From: Polyporus tsugae | Taxonomy: Eukaryota; Basidiomycota; Agaricomycetes; Polyporales; Polyporaceae | NCBI GenBank assembly: GCA_024305745.1 | Contig: JAHRBS010000009.1 | Span: 1,178,001 to 1,242,000, forward strand | Direction of reading: 5' to 3' | Length of the DNA stretch: 64,000 nucleotides | Part shown: positions 21,616 to 33,626 of the stretch, one piece after another | How positions within the stretch are numbered: the stretch's first letter is position 1 | Layout of the letters: every line of letters begins with the position of its first letter | Made by a program: the position numbers and the translations under genes | The notes under the pieces: generated by a model | Told to the model about the DNA's origin: nothing | Seen by the model: only the letters and a program-made list of their open reading frames with translations | The model's database searches: none

Positions 21616-24600
21616 ATGCACCGCTCATTGCATCGATTGATCTCCCTCCGTTTCCCTCTCCCTCCTCCTCACTGTCGACGCCTTCTCCACTCCACCCTCA
21701 AACCCATGTCCCACTCGTCTGCACACGCGAGCCCCGCCGATACCCCGTCAGGAACTGCCACCCCCGCGGAGAGTGGGACCGTTCCGCTCACCAAGAGCGC
21801 AGGCACGTCTTCGTTGATCCATCCTGGATGTTCTGTCTCCAACCAGGTGTCGCACGCAGAAAAGAAACTCGCAAAGAAGAAAGAGAATGAAGCTCGCTTA
21901 GCGCTCAAGGCCGCCAAGGCCGCGAACTCTGCTGCCGCCACGCCCGCTGGAGAATCCAAAAAGGCGAAGAAGGAGAAGGAGGCCAAGGAGGAGGAGCCAG
22001 AGTTCGTGAACACCACGCCCAAGGGCGAGAAGAAAAGTGCGTCCGTATGTCTTCTCGTGCAGGACGCGTGATGATAACTGGCCGCGACGCGGAACGCAAG
22101 ACTTGTCCCAGCCCATGTCCAGCGGGTACAACCCCATCGCCGTCGAGGCCGCCTGGTACGACTGGTGGGATGCTCAAGGCTTCTTTGCACCTCAACTCAC
22201 GCCCGACGGGAAGACCAAGCCCGAGGGCATCTTCGTCATCCCCTCTCCCCCGCCGAACGTCACTGGTTCCCTACACATTGGCCACGCTCTCACCGTCGCG
22301 ATACAGGACGGCCTCGTCCGGTGGAATCGAATGCTCGGCAAGACGACACTGTTCGTGCCCGGATTCGACCATGCCGGTATCTCGACGCAGTCCGTGGTCG
22401 AGAAGCGGCTGTACAAGACAGGCATGACGAGACACGATCTCGGTCGCGAGGCCTTCGTCGGGAAGGTGTGGGAGTGGAAGGAGGAGTGAGTCCATCGTTC
22501 GTGTTGCGTTTGCACCATCGTAACCCGCTGTTTCAAGCTACCAGGCTCGCATCACGAACCAACTCAGGCGGTTGGGAGGAAGCTACGACTGGGATCGTGT
22601 GGCTTTCACGATGAACGAGGTACGCTGAATTAGAGTGACATAAACCTTTTACTCACGACTCCGAAGAGCCTCTCACAAGCTGTTGTCGAGACGTTTTGCC
22701 GCCTACACGAAGAGGGGATTCTTTACCGCGCCAATCGTCTTGTGAACTGGTGCGTGAGGCTCAACACGACGCTTTCGAATCTAGAAGTAAGCCGGCTCCT
22801 CTATTCTATTTCTCTCTATCTATTCTCATTTATGTCATAGGTTGAGCAAAAACAACTAGAAGGCCGAACACTCTTGAACGTACCTGGGTACGACATCAAG
22901 GAGAAGTTCGAGTTTGGTGTCATCACCTCGTTCGCATACCCCATAGAAGGCTCGGACGAGAAGATCATCGTCGCCACGACCCGTCCCGAGACCATGCTGG
23001 GCGACACCGCCATCGCGGTGCACCCCGAGGACGCCCGCTACAAGCACCTACACGGCAAGTTCGCGAAGCACCCGTTCGTCGACCGCCGGATCCCAATCAT
23101 AACCGACGACATTGCTGTCGACATGGCGTTCGGGACCGGGGCGGTGAAGATCACCCCCGCGCACGACCCGAACGACTACGAAGTGGGCCAGCGGCACGGG
23201 CTCGAGTTCATCAACATCCTGAACGACGACGGGACGTTCAACGAGAACGCGGGCGAGCAGTTCCGGGGCGTGAAACGCTTCCATGCGCGTGTGCAGGTCG
23301 TGCAGGCGCTGAAGGACGCGGGGCTGTACATCGAGACGAAGGATAATCCGATGCAGATTCCGATCTGCAGCAAGTCCGGGGACGTTATCGAGCCAATTCT
23401 GAAGCCGCAGTGGTGGGTTAACTGCAAGCCGCTGGCCGAGAAGGCTCTCGAGGTATGCGACTTACGGGTTCTCTATTGGCGCATACCAATACTCATACAG
23501 ACCACAGCGGACGAGGGCGGGCGACTTGTTCATCCAGCCGAAGTCGTCCGAGTCGGAGTGGTACCGCTGGCTGGAGGGCATCCAGGACTGGTGTATTTCT
23601 CGTCAGCTTTGGTGGGGCCACAGGTGTCCGGCTTACTTCGTCAATATTGAAGGCCAAGAGCAGGACGTAAGCATACTAGTGTCGGCTTTTTGCTGCGTGT
23701 CGGCTGATCGAGAATGCGCAGCGCAGCGATGGCAAGAACTGGGTGGTCGGCCGCACACTCGAGGAGGCGACAGCGAAGGCGAAGAAGGTTGCGGGCGACG
23801 CCACATTCACGCTAGAGCAGGACGAAGACGTGCTCGACACCTGGTTCTCGTCCGGCCTCTGGCCTTGGTCGATCATGGGCTGGCCGGCGAAGACGAGCGA
23901 CTTCGATATGTTCTACCCGTCCTCGATCCTCGAGACGGGTTGGGACATCCTGTTCTTCTGGGTCGCGCGCATGGTCCTGCTCGGCGTCCACCTCACCGAC
24001 AAGGTCCCCTTCTCCGAGGTCTACTGTCACGCGATGATCCGCGACGCGCATGGGCGAAAGATGAGCAAGTCGCTCGGGAACGTGATCGACCCTCTCGACG
24101 TCATCCAGGGCCTTGACCTCGAGTCGCTGCACCAGAAGCTGTACGAGGGCAACCTGGACGAGCGCGAGATCACGAAGGCGAAGGCAGGCCAGAAGAAGGA
24201 CTTCCCGAAGGGCATCCCGCAGTGCGGGACGGACGCACTGCGGTTCGCGCTGTGCGCGTACTCGGGCGGCGGGCGCGACATCAACCTCGAGATTCTGCGC
24301 GTCGAGGGGTACCGGAAGTTTTGCAACAAGATATTCAACGCGACGAAGTTCGCGATGCTGAAGCTGGACGAGAGGTTCGTGCCGGAGCCCACTGCCAAGG
24401 TTCGTATGGGATCTTCGCTGGTGGCGAGAATGCGGTAGTAGGCGTTGTGACTAACGATAGTGACATGGCAGCCCACTGGTAACGAGAGTCTTGTCGAGAA
24501 GTGGATCCTACACAAGCTGAACCTTGCTGCGGAAGAGATCAACAAGCAGCTCGCTGAACGCAACTTCATGAACGCGACCGGTGCGGCGTACAACTTCTGG

Positions 24601-25644
24601 TTGTACGAGCTGTGCGATGTCTACATCGTGAGTCGCCCGATTTATTTCACCGGGTTGTCATTCACGATGCGTGTTTCCAGGAGGCGATGAAGCCCATGAC
24701 AGACGAGTCCGCGTCGGAGACCACGCGCAAGTCGGCACAGCAGACGCTCTACACTTGCTTAGACCACGGTCTCCGTCTTTTGCATCCCTTCATGCCGTTC
24801 GTCACGGAGGAGCTGTGGCAGCGTCTGCCTCGCCGCCCGAACGACCCCACGCCCTCTATCATGCTTGCCAAGTACCCAACCGTCGTATGTGTTCGCTACC
24901 GCCGAATGATATGCTGTACTGACGACGCTCATATTTCGAAAACGTAGGACAAGGCGTACGACTTCACGAAGGCGGAGCGCGACTTCGACCTCGTGTTCTC
25001 GGCCGTCAAGTCTGCCCGTGGGCTCGCCGCCTCGTACAATATCCTCCAGAACCTCCACGGTGAGTAGACCGAAGTCATCACTATATCGAAACCGACGCTA
25101 AACGACTCTTGGATTAGTGTACATCCGTGCGGAGAACGATGTGGAGGCGCAGCTTTTCCAATCCCAGGTCCCAACGTTCCTCGCACTCACGAAGAACCTG
25201 AAGTCCGTGGAGGTTGTGCGCGACATCAGCGGCGTCCCAGAGGGCTGTGGCTCCGAGCTCCTCACGCCGACGATCTTCGTCCACGTTCTCGTCAGGGTGA
25301 GTCTCGCGCGGTGAACGGGGTGTTGTAGTGTCGCGGGCGTACTCACTGTGTGCATTTCGTCGTCGTGTTTCAGGGCCAGGTCGACCTTGACGGGGAGATC
25401 AACAAATGTGAGAAGAAGTTGGCGCTGGCGAAGATGAACTTGTCGAAGGTCGAGAAGTTTAAGTCACAGGCGGACTACGAGACCACTGTCCCTGAGAGCG
25501 TCCGCTTGGCTAACGACGAGAAGGTGCGTCGGACAAAGCTCGTATTCTGGCGCGTTGCTGATCCGTTTCTGGCAGAGGAAAACGTACGAGGCTGATATCA
25601 AGCTGCTTGAGCACTCGATAGACATGTTTGCAAGGATGAAATGA
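21616..25644 (+). CDS. VAS1: Valyl-tRNA synthetase, cytosolic and probably mitochondrial
   Basis: Thirteen exons give 1108 residues (3327 nt): 21616-22036, 22101-22485, 22538-22619, 22667-22786, 22841-23452, 23508-23666, 23722-24399, 24472-24627, 24681-24884, 24948-25059, 25118-25296, 25374-25523, 25576-25644. It joins valine to tRNA-Val. The class I signature HIGH is in [16 protein letters not shown] and KMSKS in [13 protein letters not shown]; the editing domain has [19 protein letters not shown]-terminal coiled coil ([20 protein letters not shown]) ends the protein. The N-terminus [20 protein letters not shown] is Arg-rich and without acids, like a mitochondrial presequence; a second ATG (21706, MSHSSAHAS) would give the cytosolic form, as in yeast VAS1. 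A Lys/Ala/Glu-rich extension follows. A decayed inverted copy lies just upstream. Confidence 0.96.
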
Positions 25645-26934
25645 GTCAAATGACCCCAATACGTTCAGTGTAGAATATAGCAGTAATTTGACCAGTTGCG
25701 TACTGGGTTTACCCATCTGCGGCCCAGGGCATCATGCATCATGTCATAGGTCCGCCCACGTCTCGACGGATCATAAAGTACTGGCCAACCCCGCCGACCT
25801 ACTTAGTTTCCGTTGCTGACCATGGATGACAGTCGTATGTACCATCCAGGTACCGTCGTCCTGGTTTGCCAATGATCTGTGCAGTACGTGGTCGCCGTCC
25901 TGAGTTGGCAACTTGTGTTCTCACATCATGATACCATGACAATGCCCATACGCGCGCTCTTAATCGTACGTCGCATCCGTTCTTTCTCTGCACAATTGAC
26001 GTTGACCTCCCCCGCTGCTCGCAGTCGTCCTGTCGTTGGTGGGCCCGGTACCACGGTGCTGCGACGCGGTCAATTCATGGACTTGTACTTACCTTGGGAA
26101 AGTGGTCAGAGGCGGATGTCGACGGTCGTTATAGACAGCGATAGTCATGTTCGCGGCGTATTGTGCTGTGGGATGACGCATGGAACGTAGAGTGCGGGCG
26201 ACGGAACGGTCACGGTGGTCTTTTTGTAGACTCGAACCAGTCGATCGGGACACATCAGCAGAGAGTGAAGGAGAGATCTCTCCCTACTTATTTAACCCCT
26301 GCGACAGACCAACCCATTGACACCTTGTGGTGGGTGACAGGATGACCCCGCATTTGCCTTTTTTGACCATTCCGCGTTACTTATTGTAGGTTGCCGGTCA
26401 ACTGAAACCACGCGTCGCGGTTTCCCATCAGCCCTCATGTACCATACTACTGTAGTTGGACCAGTCGTGAGGAAGACATCTCTCTTTCACTCTCCGCTGA
26501 TGTGTCCCGATCGACTGGTTCAAGTCTGATGCGGAGCCACATGAAAGATTATCACCGTCGCCGGACATTCGAGTTGGTTATGTTTGTTCTAATAACAGCT
26601 CCACCTGCACATGCACATGGCTTGAGTACTTTCCACCCATGCCTAGTTTCCTCTCAGTCGGGCTGACATGTCTTTCCAGACGGTTGTCTATGCGGCGGCA
26701 TGAATGAGGCTATGCCATCCAACGTGGGGCCGCGTGGTGTTATACCTGCGTCCCTCATGGTTCCCGGACACACATAGGGTATGTGAGGGTTCTACGTATA
26801 AAGCCTTCAAGGAGTAGCAAGATATCAAGCCCCAAGGCCCTCGGCGCTCTCCAGGACATCCAACATTCTTCCAGGCACGCTGGCCGCGCTCTGTCGAACC
26901 TAGCCCTTTCTGTCTCTTTCTCAATCCACGCAAG
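25645..26934. other. Intergenic region holding a foldback element
   Basis: No gene was found here. It contains the 300-bp inverted-repeat element described separately. A TATAAAG-like sequence near 26799 lies about 135 bp before the GH18 start. Confidence 0.5.
26228..26527. mobile_element. MITE-like foldback element with 54-bp inverted arms
   Basis: The left arm 26228-26281 and the right arm 26474-26527 are inverted copies with four mismatches in 54 bases by eye. Both begin AGACT(C/T)GAACCAGTCGATCG. The 192-bp centre has no open frame of note. No target-site duplication is evident at the arm ends. The small size, long terminal inverted repeats and lack of coding capacity suit a non-autonomous DNA transposon remnant; a long hairpin RNA source is the other reading. 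Confidence 0.6.
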
Positions 26935-28471
26935 ATGTTCTCTCTGTCTTTCCTGTTTGTTTTCGCGTCGTTCCTCTTCTCCAGCGTCATCTCAGTCCCC
27001 ACTGCTGGGCTCGAGGTTGAGGCCCGGGCCCGTGCTGCTGCCGCCGTTCCCGCTGCTCCCCACTTCGTCGTCTACAGTGACAAGTGGGTGTCTGGTGAGA
27101 CCGGCCCCCCGCCGGTCGACACGCTCAAGGTGCGGACGTCCTCGAATAGATCACTTGAACGATATTTACACCACTGTTCGCAGGGCTATAACGTCTTGTG
27201 AGTCAAGCAAAGATAGGTGCGAAAGGACAGGCAAAGTTGCTGACCGGCACGCAGTATTCTCTCTTTCCTGTTGACAAGCGGTGCTTACGACCAGGCCGCT
27301 GAGTGGCAGTCGCTCACCGCTGCCCAGCGTTCCTCTTGGAAGTCTCAGTACAAGAAGGCCGGTATCTCGCTCATGGTCGCAGCCTTCGGTTCTACTGAGG
27401 AGCCTACGACGGCCCTCCATAACGCCGTCACTACCGCCAACACCATGGCGTCTTGGGTAAAGAAGTACGACCTGGATGGCCTCGATGTTGACTACGAGGT
27501 GCGATTGTGTGACTGGGGCTCGGAAGCCAGTGGGAATGGGAACTGACCGCCTCCGGCTCGGGTGCAGGACTTCACCGCCATGGACAAGGGTGACGGCAGC
27601 GCTGAGAAGTGGCTCATCGACTTCACCAAGCAGATCCGCAAGCAGCTCCCGAAGGGCAAGTACATTCTCACCCACGCTCCGGTTGCTCCTTGGTGCGTCG
27701 AGGATCAGTGACTATATGTTGGTATAGCATTGATTGACGATCGTTGCGTAGGTTCTCTGTCAACGCTGCCTTCAAAGCTGGTGCCTACTTGAAGGTTAAC
27801 AAGAACGTTGGCAGCCAGATCGACTGGGTGAGTGTTTTGTATCAGTTTCCAGGAGCTGAGCGAAAGTTAATGAGCGACAATAGTACAACATTCAGGTATG
27901 CGTCTCTACAGTATTTTTACACCTGTTCGGTCATCAGTAACGGAGTTGTCCACACCCTGCCTAGTTTTACAATCGTGGGTGCTATTTTGCCATCATGCGA
28001 TAACTGGGAACTCACGGGCGGTCCTGCAGAGGGCATCGCTGCGTACACGACGTGCAATACCTTGCTCCACACCTCCGGCGGCACCTGGCCGAAGTCTTCC
28101 ATCTTCGAAATCCATGCCTCTGGTGTTCCCCTGAATAAGCTCGTGATCGGCAAGCCCGCCCTGGCGGTTGGCGACGCCAACAACGGCTACATTGAGCCCT
28201 CGACCCTCGCGACCTGCCTGGCCCAGGCCAAGAAGAGTGGTTGGCGTGCGTTCTCCTCACAGCTTTATCTCAAGCGTACATCGGCTGACTGACACGTCTC
28301 CATCCTTCGCAGACGCGGGTGTCATGGCTTGGCAGGTGCGTGGTTTCCGCTGCTATTCTGGCCCCGGGGAACCCGCCACTGACGCTTCTCCCTTTCACTA
28401 CACAGTTCCCCGATGCGGATGCCTCCTGGATCCGGACGGTTCGCTCTAAGGCTTTCCCGGAAAGAACCTGA
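26935..28471 (+). CDS. Secreted GH18 chitinase-like protein
   Basis: Ten exons (26935-27129, 27184-27197, 27255-27498, 27568-27692, 27752-27827, 27884-27895, 27965-27974, 28030-28245, 28313-28335, 28406-28471) encode 326 residues. The start MFSLSFLFVFASFLFSSVIS is a signal peptide. The GH18 catalytic motif is intact: YDLDGLDVDYED, where the last Glu is the acid. Other family strands are HFVVYSDKWVSGE, YKKAGISLMVAAFG, KYILTHAPVAPW, QIDWYNIQFYNQG and AGVMAWQFPDAD. It should cleave beta-1,4-GlcNAc links in chitin or in N-glycans; fungal single-domain GH18 proteins of this size include both kinds. Two internal exons are only 12 and 10 nt and encode YNIQ and FYN, which were needed to restore the barrel strand. 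No chitin-binding module or GPI signal is seen. Confidence 0.9.
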
Positions 28472-28904
28472 TTTATGACACGACCCTCCGACGCATGTGC
28501 GCCGCGAACGAAATTTGTTTCTCGGCTTTCGTAGCTATGTTGAGAACAGTGACATCATGATAGCAGCCAGATCACCCGTATTTATAGCAATATATCGTTA
28601 TTTGTTTTGTGTACAGTATTCAATTGGTGGCTCGTCGGGAACGAGATTGAGTACATACGCTAAACTCGTCTATCTCCGTGATTGCTCGCCGGTCCTGTAA
28701 GGGAGCGTCGCGGCCGCCGCCAACGCCTCAACGCCGGTTGAACGTCGAACCGTAGACCTGAACGCTGGCAGGGAATATGATTAGCGCGCATTGTAGCCCC
28801 GGCCATCTATTGCTTTCAAGTGGGAGACTGGGAGTTCTGGTCGCATGATCATGTTCACGCCAGAGTTATCAAACACGGACACAATGAAGCAGGACAACAG
28901 AAGA

Positions 28905-30275
28905 TCAATCACCATTCGTACAGCAACCCCGTAGATAGAACAACGTCGCGACCCTCTCCCTAGCTCCCCGCTCCTGTACGAGCTGCATCTCCACCTGTCC
29001 TTGCATCTCCTCACGCCATCGCCACACCGTAAACGACTTCCAGCCGCGCACCGTAATCGCGTTCCTCAGCTCTTCAGGAACCCCTCCAGACTGCGTGTGC
29101 GTTGCAGGGCGAGATGATGTATCGTCCTCGTACTTGTCCGCATAGCTGACGCGTCCGTCGACGTCGAGTACGCCTCTCTCCAGCGCGACGGGGTCTGCGA
29201 TATCTTCTATTGAGAGCAGTTTCCCGTCGTATTCCCTCGATCCGGCCACAAGGAGCGAAGGGGGTAGCGCCGACTGGATCCCTGGTAGAAGGAGGAAATT
29301 GACGGTTTGGGAGCTTGCGTTGATCGTGTCGACCTAGGCAACACGGATGAGCGAACCGACCTCGAAAGCCTGTTACAGCTGCGATACGCACCAGCAGATC
29401 CTTCTCCACCGTGACCTTCAAGTGCGGGAATGTCCGCTTATACACGAGCACGTCCCCGACTTGAAGCAGTTGGCGTTTCACGAGCGCAGTCAGGTCCAGA
29501 TCTGCCTTCGTCTGCTTCCTACGTGCATGCGTCTGGGATCAGTGCCGATGAACGCATGCATCTGTCTGAAGAAAGCCTACTTCTTGGACCGAGAAGACGT
29601 GTCTGGGGAGTGGTCGAGCTCCCACAGCTCGTCCTTCCAGTCCGCATGCAGAGTCCCGTCCCTCGCGCGCTGCCTGAACTTCTCTAGGTCGTCAGCCGCC
29701 TTCTTCCCCAGCCAGTTCGAGACGAGGTGGTCCTGCCAAGTATGGGCGGCAGACAGGAAGAATGGGGAGGTGAGCACTGTCGGGTCAAGGGTCGCCGGAT
29801 TACGCATGGCTGGTGTGTCCACGTCCATCGCGTCTGCATGACCTTGAATGGGTGGACCATCTGGGTGGGAGGACGACACAGATGGCACGTATGTCGCGAA
29901 CGCGGTTGGTGGTAGGAGCGTGCAAAGATGCTCCTGAGCCTCTTCAGACAGCTCCAAGAAGTTGTTGTAATTTATTAGGTCCTAGATGGTCGGTCGCGTT
30001 AGCTCGAGCTCTCTGAATATACTATGCGCATAGCAACGAATTATCGACGCCCTCGCCAGGCCACTCACAGAAATATCAATCTTGGTAAGCTTGCTCTTTG
30101 TATTTGTCAGTAAATGTTCCAACTTGTCAGCGAGGCTTTTCTCGGTGCTTCTTGCTTTCCGCTTCGCCTGCACTGGAGACTCGGGTGTTGGGTGCCCAGC
30201 CTTGGTCGACGGCTTCATAGGGGTGCGTGTACTGCGACGAGGACGCGTGGAGGTGCCATCATTGTTGTCATTCAT
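28905..30275 (-). CDS. ASX-homology (DEUBAD-type) protein, putative chromatin factor
   Basis: Four exons (30275-30069, 29981-29581, 29518-29392, 29333-28905) encode 387 residues. A basic Ser/Thr-Pro-rich head (MNDNNDGTSTRPRRSTRTPM) contains AKRKAR, a possible nuclear signal. Then comes LEHLLTNTKSKLTKIDISDL and NYNNFLELSEEAQEHLCTLL, the start of an ASX-homology domain, which continues through FRQRARDGTLHADWKDELWE. In animals and fungi such domains bind and activate BAP1/Calypso-type histone H2A deubiquitinases. The C-terminal half has GDVLVYKRTFPHLKVTVEKD and NAITVRGWKSFTVWRWREEM, possibly the RAMA region found with ASX proteins; this second call is weaker. Intron phases agree and the total is 1164 nt. 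Confidence 0.68.
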
Positions 30276-30809
30276 GGTGGGGCATCTGCTAGTGGTGTTG
30301 AATCCGACATGAGTGATGGCCAGAGTACAAGCACAATCGCGGGTCCCAGTCCCAGTCCCAGTCCATGGGCGCCGCAGCCGAACCGTGACCTTGGTGAGAC
30401 CAAGTCCGGGTCGGGAAATGCCGAGTACCTCGTGGGAATGTGAGCGTCGCCGCCACTAAGACTCGGAGCAGGCAGTTCTTCTTCATCTCGAGCGTGTTCT
30501 CCATAGGGCCCAAAGCACTTGCCGATTCCCGAAACACCGCGCGGCCCGTCAAATGGAGTAAACCTGAGGACAGTTGACAGTGGGGACAGAGCTGGCGGGT
30601 TCGTATGATGTGAAATGTACAGTTGCAGGCGAAGTAGACCACTTACAGAGTACATGCCTCCGACCCTTGGAATCTTGGGATCGAACGCCACCGCTTGGCT
30701 GGTGGGGATGCTCTACAAATCGCATTCACGTTTTGGACCAGCCTCAGAGGGTCATTTGAGCCTCGGATAAGCACATCCGATTTTCGCGGAGCGATATCTG
30801 TGGTGGGCC
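30276..30809. other. Short interval with an unresolved minus-strand reading frame
   Basis: The minus strand has a piece reading SQAVAFDPKIPRVGGMYS with a good GTAAGT donor, followed after a Pro/Cys-rich intron by FTPFDGPRGVSGIGKC. The phases of donor and acceptor do not agree. It may be a remnant. A short CAGTCC repeat lies at about 30347-30364. Confidence 0.25.
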
Positions 30810-31774
30810 TTGTTGGTACACATCTCTAACACGCGGAATGGAAATGCCTTTTTCGGACTCCTCCCCAAACTCCGTTTCCAGTGCCACAGAAACCTGCTTG
30901 CCAGGGAGGTAAACCGGTTCGCCAACGAAATCTGTCGCTCCCTCACATTTCATGTGAATGCGAACACTTCGCGGGGTAGCCCACGGTCCAAAGACAGCCT
31001 CTGCACCTGGTCATCCACTCAGACCAATGCAGCTGTTTTGACAGTCCTGTACATGGTCCATGGGCCCCACTATCTCCCTAACCTCCGACACATCTCGCTC
31101 AGGTACACGGACTGGGCGTACGACGACATCTTCGAGCAACTCAACTCGAGGAGGCTCCCACGGCAGGTCATCCACCTCTCCGTCAACTACTCGTTCACAA
31201 CTCCTGCGTGGGCGCCGGCTTTCGAGTCCGCCATGATCCTGAGGTGGTCCGGCAGGAGATACCCCCTTGCTCCGAACGTCCGGCATCTCTCGTTGTCCGG
31301 CATGACGACGGCGTTCGTGGTGGCCATGCTCCGGGTGTGCCCGAACGTCGAGACAGTCGAGATTACACACCCAGCACGATTGGCCGCGCTTGCGCCGCTT
31401 CCCCCGGCCGTTCGCACTTTGGTTCTGTGTCATCCAGGCATCGCCATCTACTGGAAAACGATTGCGTCGTGGATGTTGCCCACGGCGTTGGATTCTGGGC
31501 TTTTCCCCGAGGGCACCAAGCCGCCGCGGAGGATCGTCGTCCGTTCGGGCACTCCCGATCCCGTTGCATTCGTAGGATTGGGACTCACTTGCAAGCGTTT
31601 CAATGTCGATCTTGTGTACGAGCGGGATGACACACGGATGTGGGTATGTTAGTACGAATGTTGACCTTATGCTGTGTCTTTCCTTGTTGAAACTCTCAGA
31701 CTGTGTTGCAACTTGCCTGCCTCCCTGGACGGTCACCTTCAGAGATATTGATTCCTGCCAATGAGCAGCTTTGA
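30810..31774 (+). CDS. F-box/LRR-like protein lacking a clear F-box
   Basis: Two exons, 30810-31643 and 31700-31774, give 302 residues. The protein shows leucine-rich repeat-like spacing: YLPNLRHISLRYTDW, PRQVIHLSVNYSF, APNVRHLSLSGMTTAF, CPNVETVEITHPARL and PPAVRTLVLCHPGIAIYW. This layout is common in the large F-box families of mushroom-forming fungi, which act as substrate adaptors of SCF ubiquitin ligases. No N-terminal F-box is visible from the first ATG, so either the start lies upstream in an unseen exon or the gene has lost it. The donor GTATGT after DDTRMW was used; without splicing the frame stops two codons later. Confidence 0.5.
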
Positions 31775-32198
31775 AGTCTGCTTGGATCCTACGAATTATG
31801 TACTTAAGGTAGTCGTCAGAATATGCTGCCTCGCTCGCGGGCTTGTAATCGAATTTCATCGCACCTTTGAACGCTCCAAGGCGCTCGAGCTATGATCGAT
31901 GCCTTACTTCGACGATAATCTCGTAGGTATTGACCAATTCCGACAAACTAGGTTGCAGAATTGTTGTAACATTTGCGACAAAGAACCGCGGCGGGTGACC
32001 CGAGATTGTACATAGAGCCACCGAAATGATCCCGGAGTGCGTCGTTGTTCCAAATCTGGGGTGTTTAGATCCGATCTATCATTGGCATGGGCAGTCCTGA
32101 GAGTATATCTGTCTTGCAGATTAGAAAGAGCGGTGCCTAACACACTTCAACTATGAGCAGGTTGGTCACCCCGTGGGCGGTGGATGCGACACTGGTTT

Positions 32199-33626
32199 CT
32201 AGGACAGTAACATGTCGGTTAGGGACACATATTCGGAGCTCAGGGCCCCGCCCTGTAGCTCTTCATCCGCCATTACCTCCACCTGGTCTACCCACTGCCG
32301 CACCCGCCGCCTGGACAGCTCATCATCGCAGCGCATCACCGCGGTATAGAAGTCGTTGCGCAGCACGCCCGCGCGACGCACACCGATCCACTCCGGCTGC
32401 AAGCGCTCCATCTCGGCGAGGAAGACAGCGCGGAGCTGCGTCAGCTCCCACTCGAGGAGGTGCTCAAAGTAGAGCGAGTTCGGGCGGCCGCCCCCGTTCC
32501 CATCCCCGTCCTTGTTTTTGTCCTCGCCATCGTCTTCGTCCTCGGCCCTGCCGTACGCCTCCGGGTTCGGTCGCTCTGCGCGGTGTCGCCCGATGAGGAA
32601 CCAGGGTAGCGTGCACGCGCGCCAGAGCGGGAACGCGGAGACGCACTCCCAGTCGACAAGGCCCGTGAGCGTCCCGGACGCGTCGACGAGGATGTTTTGG
32701 GACGAGAGGTCGTCGTGGAAGATGACGGTCCGCTCTGGGGGCGCGTCGGGAGCCGTGGGCGGGAACACGCGTGGGAGGAGGCGAACGAGTCGTTCTGCAA
32801 GAGCTTTAGTTTCTTCAGCTTCTTCGAGCTCGTCATCAGAATCCCAGTCTAAGTCCGCGTCTGCGTCTGCGTTTGTGCCCGCCTTTTGGGCGGAGACGGC
32901 CTGAGCTCGGTCAATGACCTTCGCAGTGTCGTTGAGGATGAACTGGAGACAGACTGCCAGCCAGTCGTGGCTCGAGCGGAAAGGGCCGCGTGGAACATCC
33001 TGGTCAAAGTGATCGTCCCAGAAGAACATCATGGAGACGATCTGGCCAACGGTGTGCGAGGAGGTCGCATCGACCACGACGTCTGCAGTAGGTGGATAGA
33101 CGTTCCCGATCCCAGACAGCGGGTGGTCGTAGAGCTTTGCGAGGACACCGACGATGGTCTTGACGAGGAAGAGCTTGGGGTCCCAATCCATACCCTCCCA
33201 ACGCCCCTTGAGTACGCTCCCGGGGATCTTCTCCATGATCATCCACTCGAAGCCCAGCCCGCCGCGCTCTGGCGGGCGCACACTGGCGTCGTATGCCAGA
33301 ACATGCGGGACGAGCTCTGAGGCGTGCGCGCGCACAAACTCGATCGTCGCGACCTCGCTGAGTGTCTTGAGGCGGGGCTGGACTGGGAGCGTGACGCGGA
33401 TGAGACACGCCCGCTGAGGGGTGTGCACGACATATAGCTCATTGAATGCGCCTCGGGCGAATGGATAGATGGGACATGGGGTATCTGCGGGGATGGAAAG
33501 ATGGTCCCGCGCGATGGATTCGAGGAGGGGAAGAGAGGGCTGTGTGTTCCAGGCTGGCTGCGTGCGTCCTAAGCCATCCTTGATCCATTGGACATCGCGA
33601 TGAGGCGCGGGAGAGCTGAGGGACAT
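32199..33626 (-). CDS. Aminoglycoside-phosphotransferase-fold kinase (APH family)
   Basis: A single uninterrupted frame of 475 codons from MSLSSPAPHRDVQW; the frame stays open upstream to 33782, but that part reads like leader sequence. The protein has the APH/choline-kinase fold: an N-lobe with PFARGAFNELYVVHT and ACLIRVTLPV, the C-lobe catalytic loop TVIFHDDLSSQNILVD (His-Asp-x5-Asn) and the metal-binding LTGLVDWECVSAFP (Asp). Fungal members are numerous; most have unknown small-molecule substrates, and resistance to aminoglycosides should not be assumed. A low-complexity Asp/Glu-rich insert (DADADLDWDSDDELEEAEET) separates the lobes and another acidic/Gly insert follows the catalytic loop. 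No introns, unlike its neighbours. It is likely cytosolic. Confidence 0.85.
   Translation of the reverse strand: MSLSSPAPHRDVQWIKDGLGRTQPAWNTQPSLPLLESIARDHLSIPADTPCPIYPFARGAFNELYVVHTPQRACLIRVTLPVQPRLKTLSEVATIEFVRAHASELVPHVLAYDASVRPPERGGLGFEWMIMEKIPGSVLKGRWEGMDWDPKLFLVKTIVGVLAKLYDHPLSGIGNVYPPTADVVVDATSSHTVGQIVSMMFFWDDHFDQDVPRGPFRSSHDWLAVCLQFILNDTAKVIDRAQAVSAQKAGTNADADADLDWDSDDELEEAEETKALAERLVRLLPRVFPPTAPDAPPERTVIFHDDLSSQNILVDASGTLTGLVDWECVSAFPLWRACTLPWFLIGRHRAERPNPEAYGRAEDEDDGEDKNKDGDGNGGGRPNSLYFEHLLEWELTQLRAVFLAEMERLQPEWIGVRRAGVLRNDFYTAVMRCDDELSRRRVRQWVDQVEVMADEELQGGALSSEYVSLTDMLLS

Noticed and set aside
31011..31859. A 282-codon minus-strand frame
   Set aside because: It is antisense to the F-box/LRR-like gene, whose plus-strand reading has clear leucine-rich periodicity.
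32199..33626. An aminoglycoside-resistance gene
   Set aside because: The fold matches APH kinases, but fungal genomes hold many of these with other roles; sequence alone does not support resistance.
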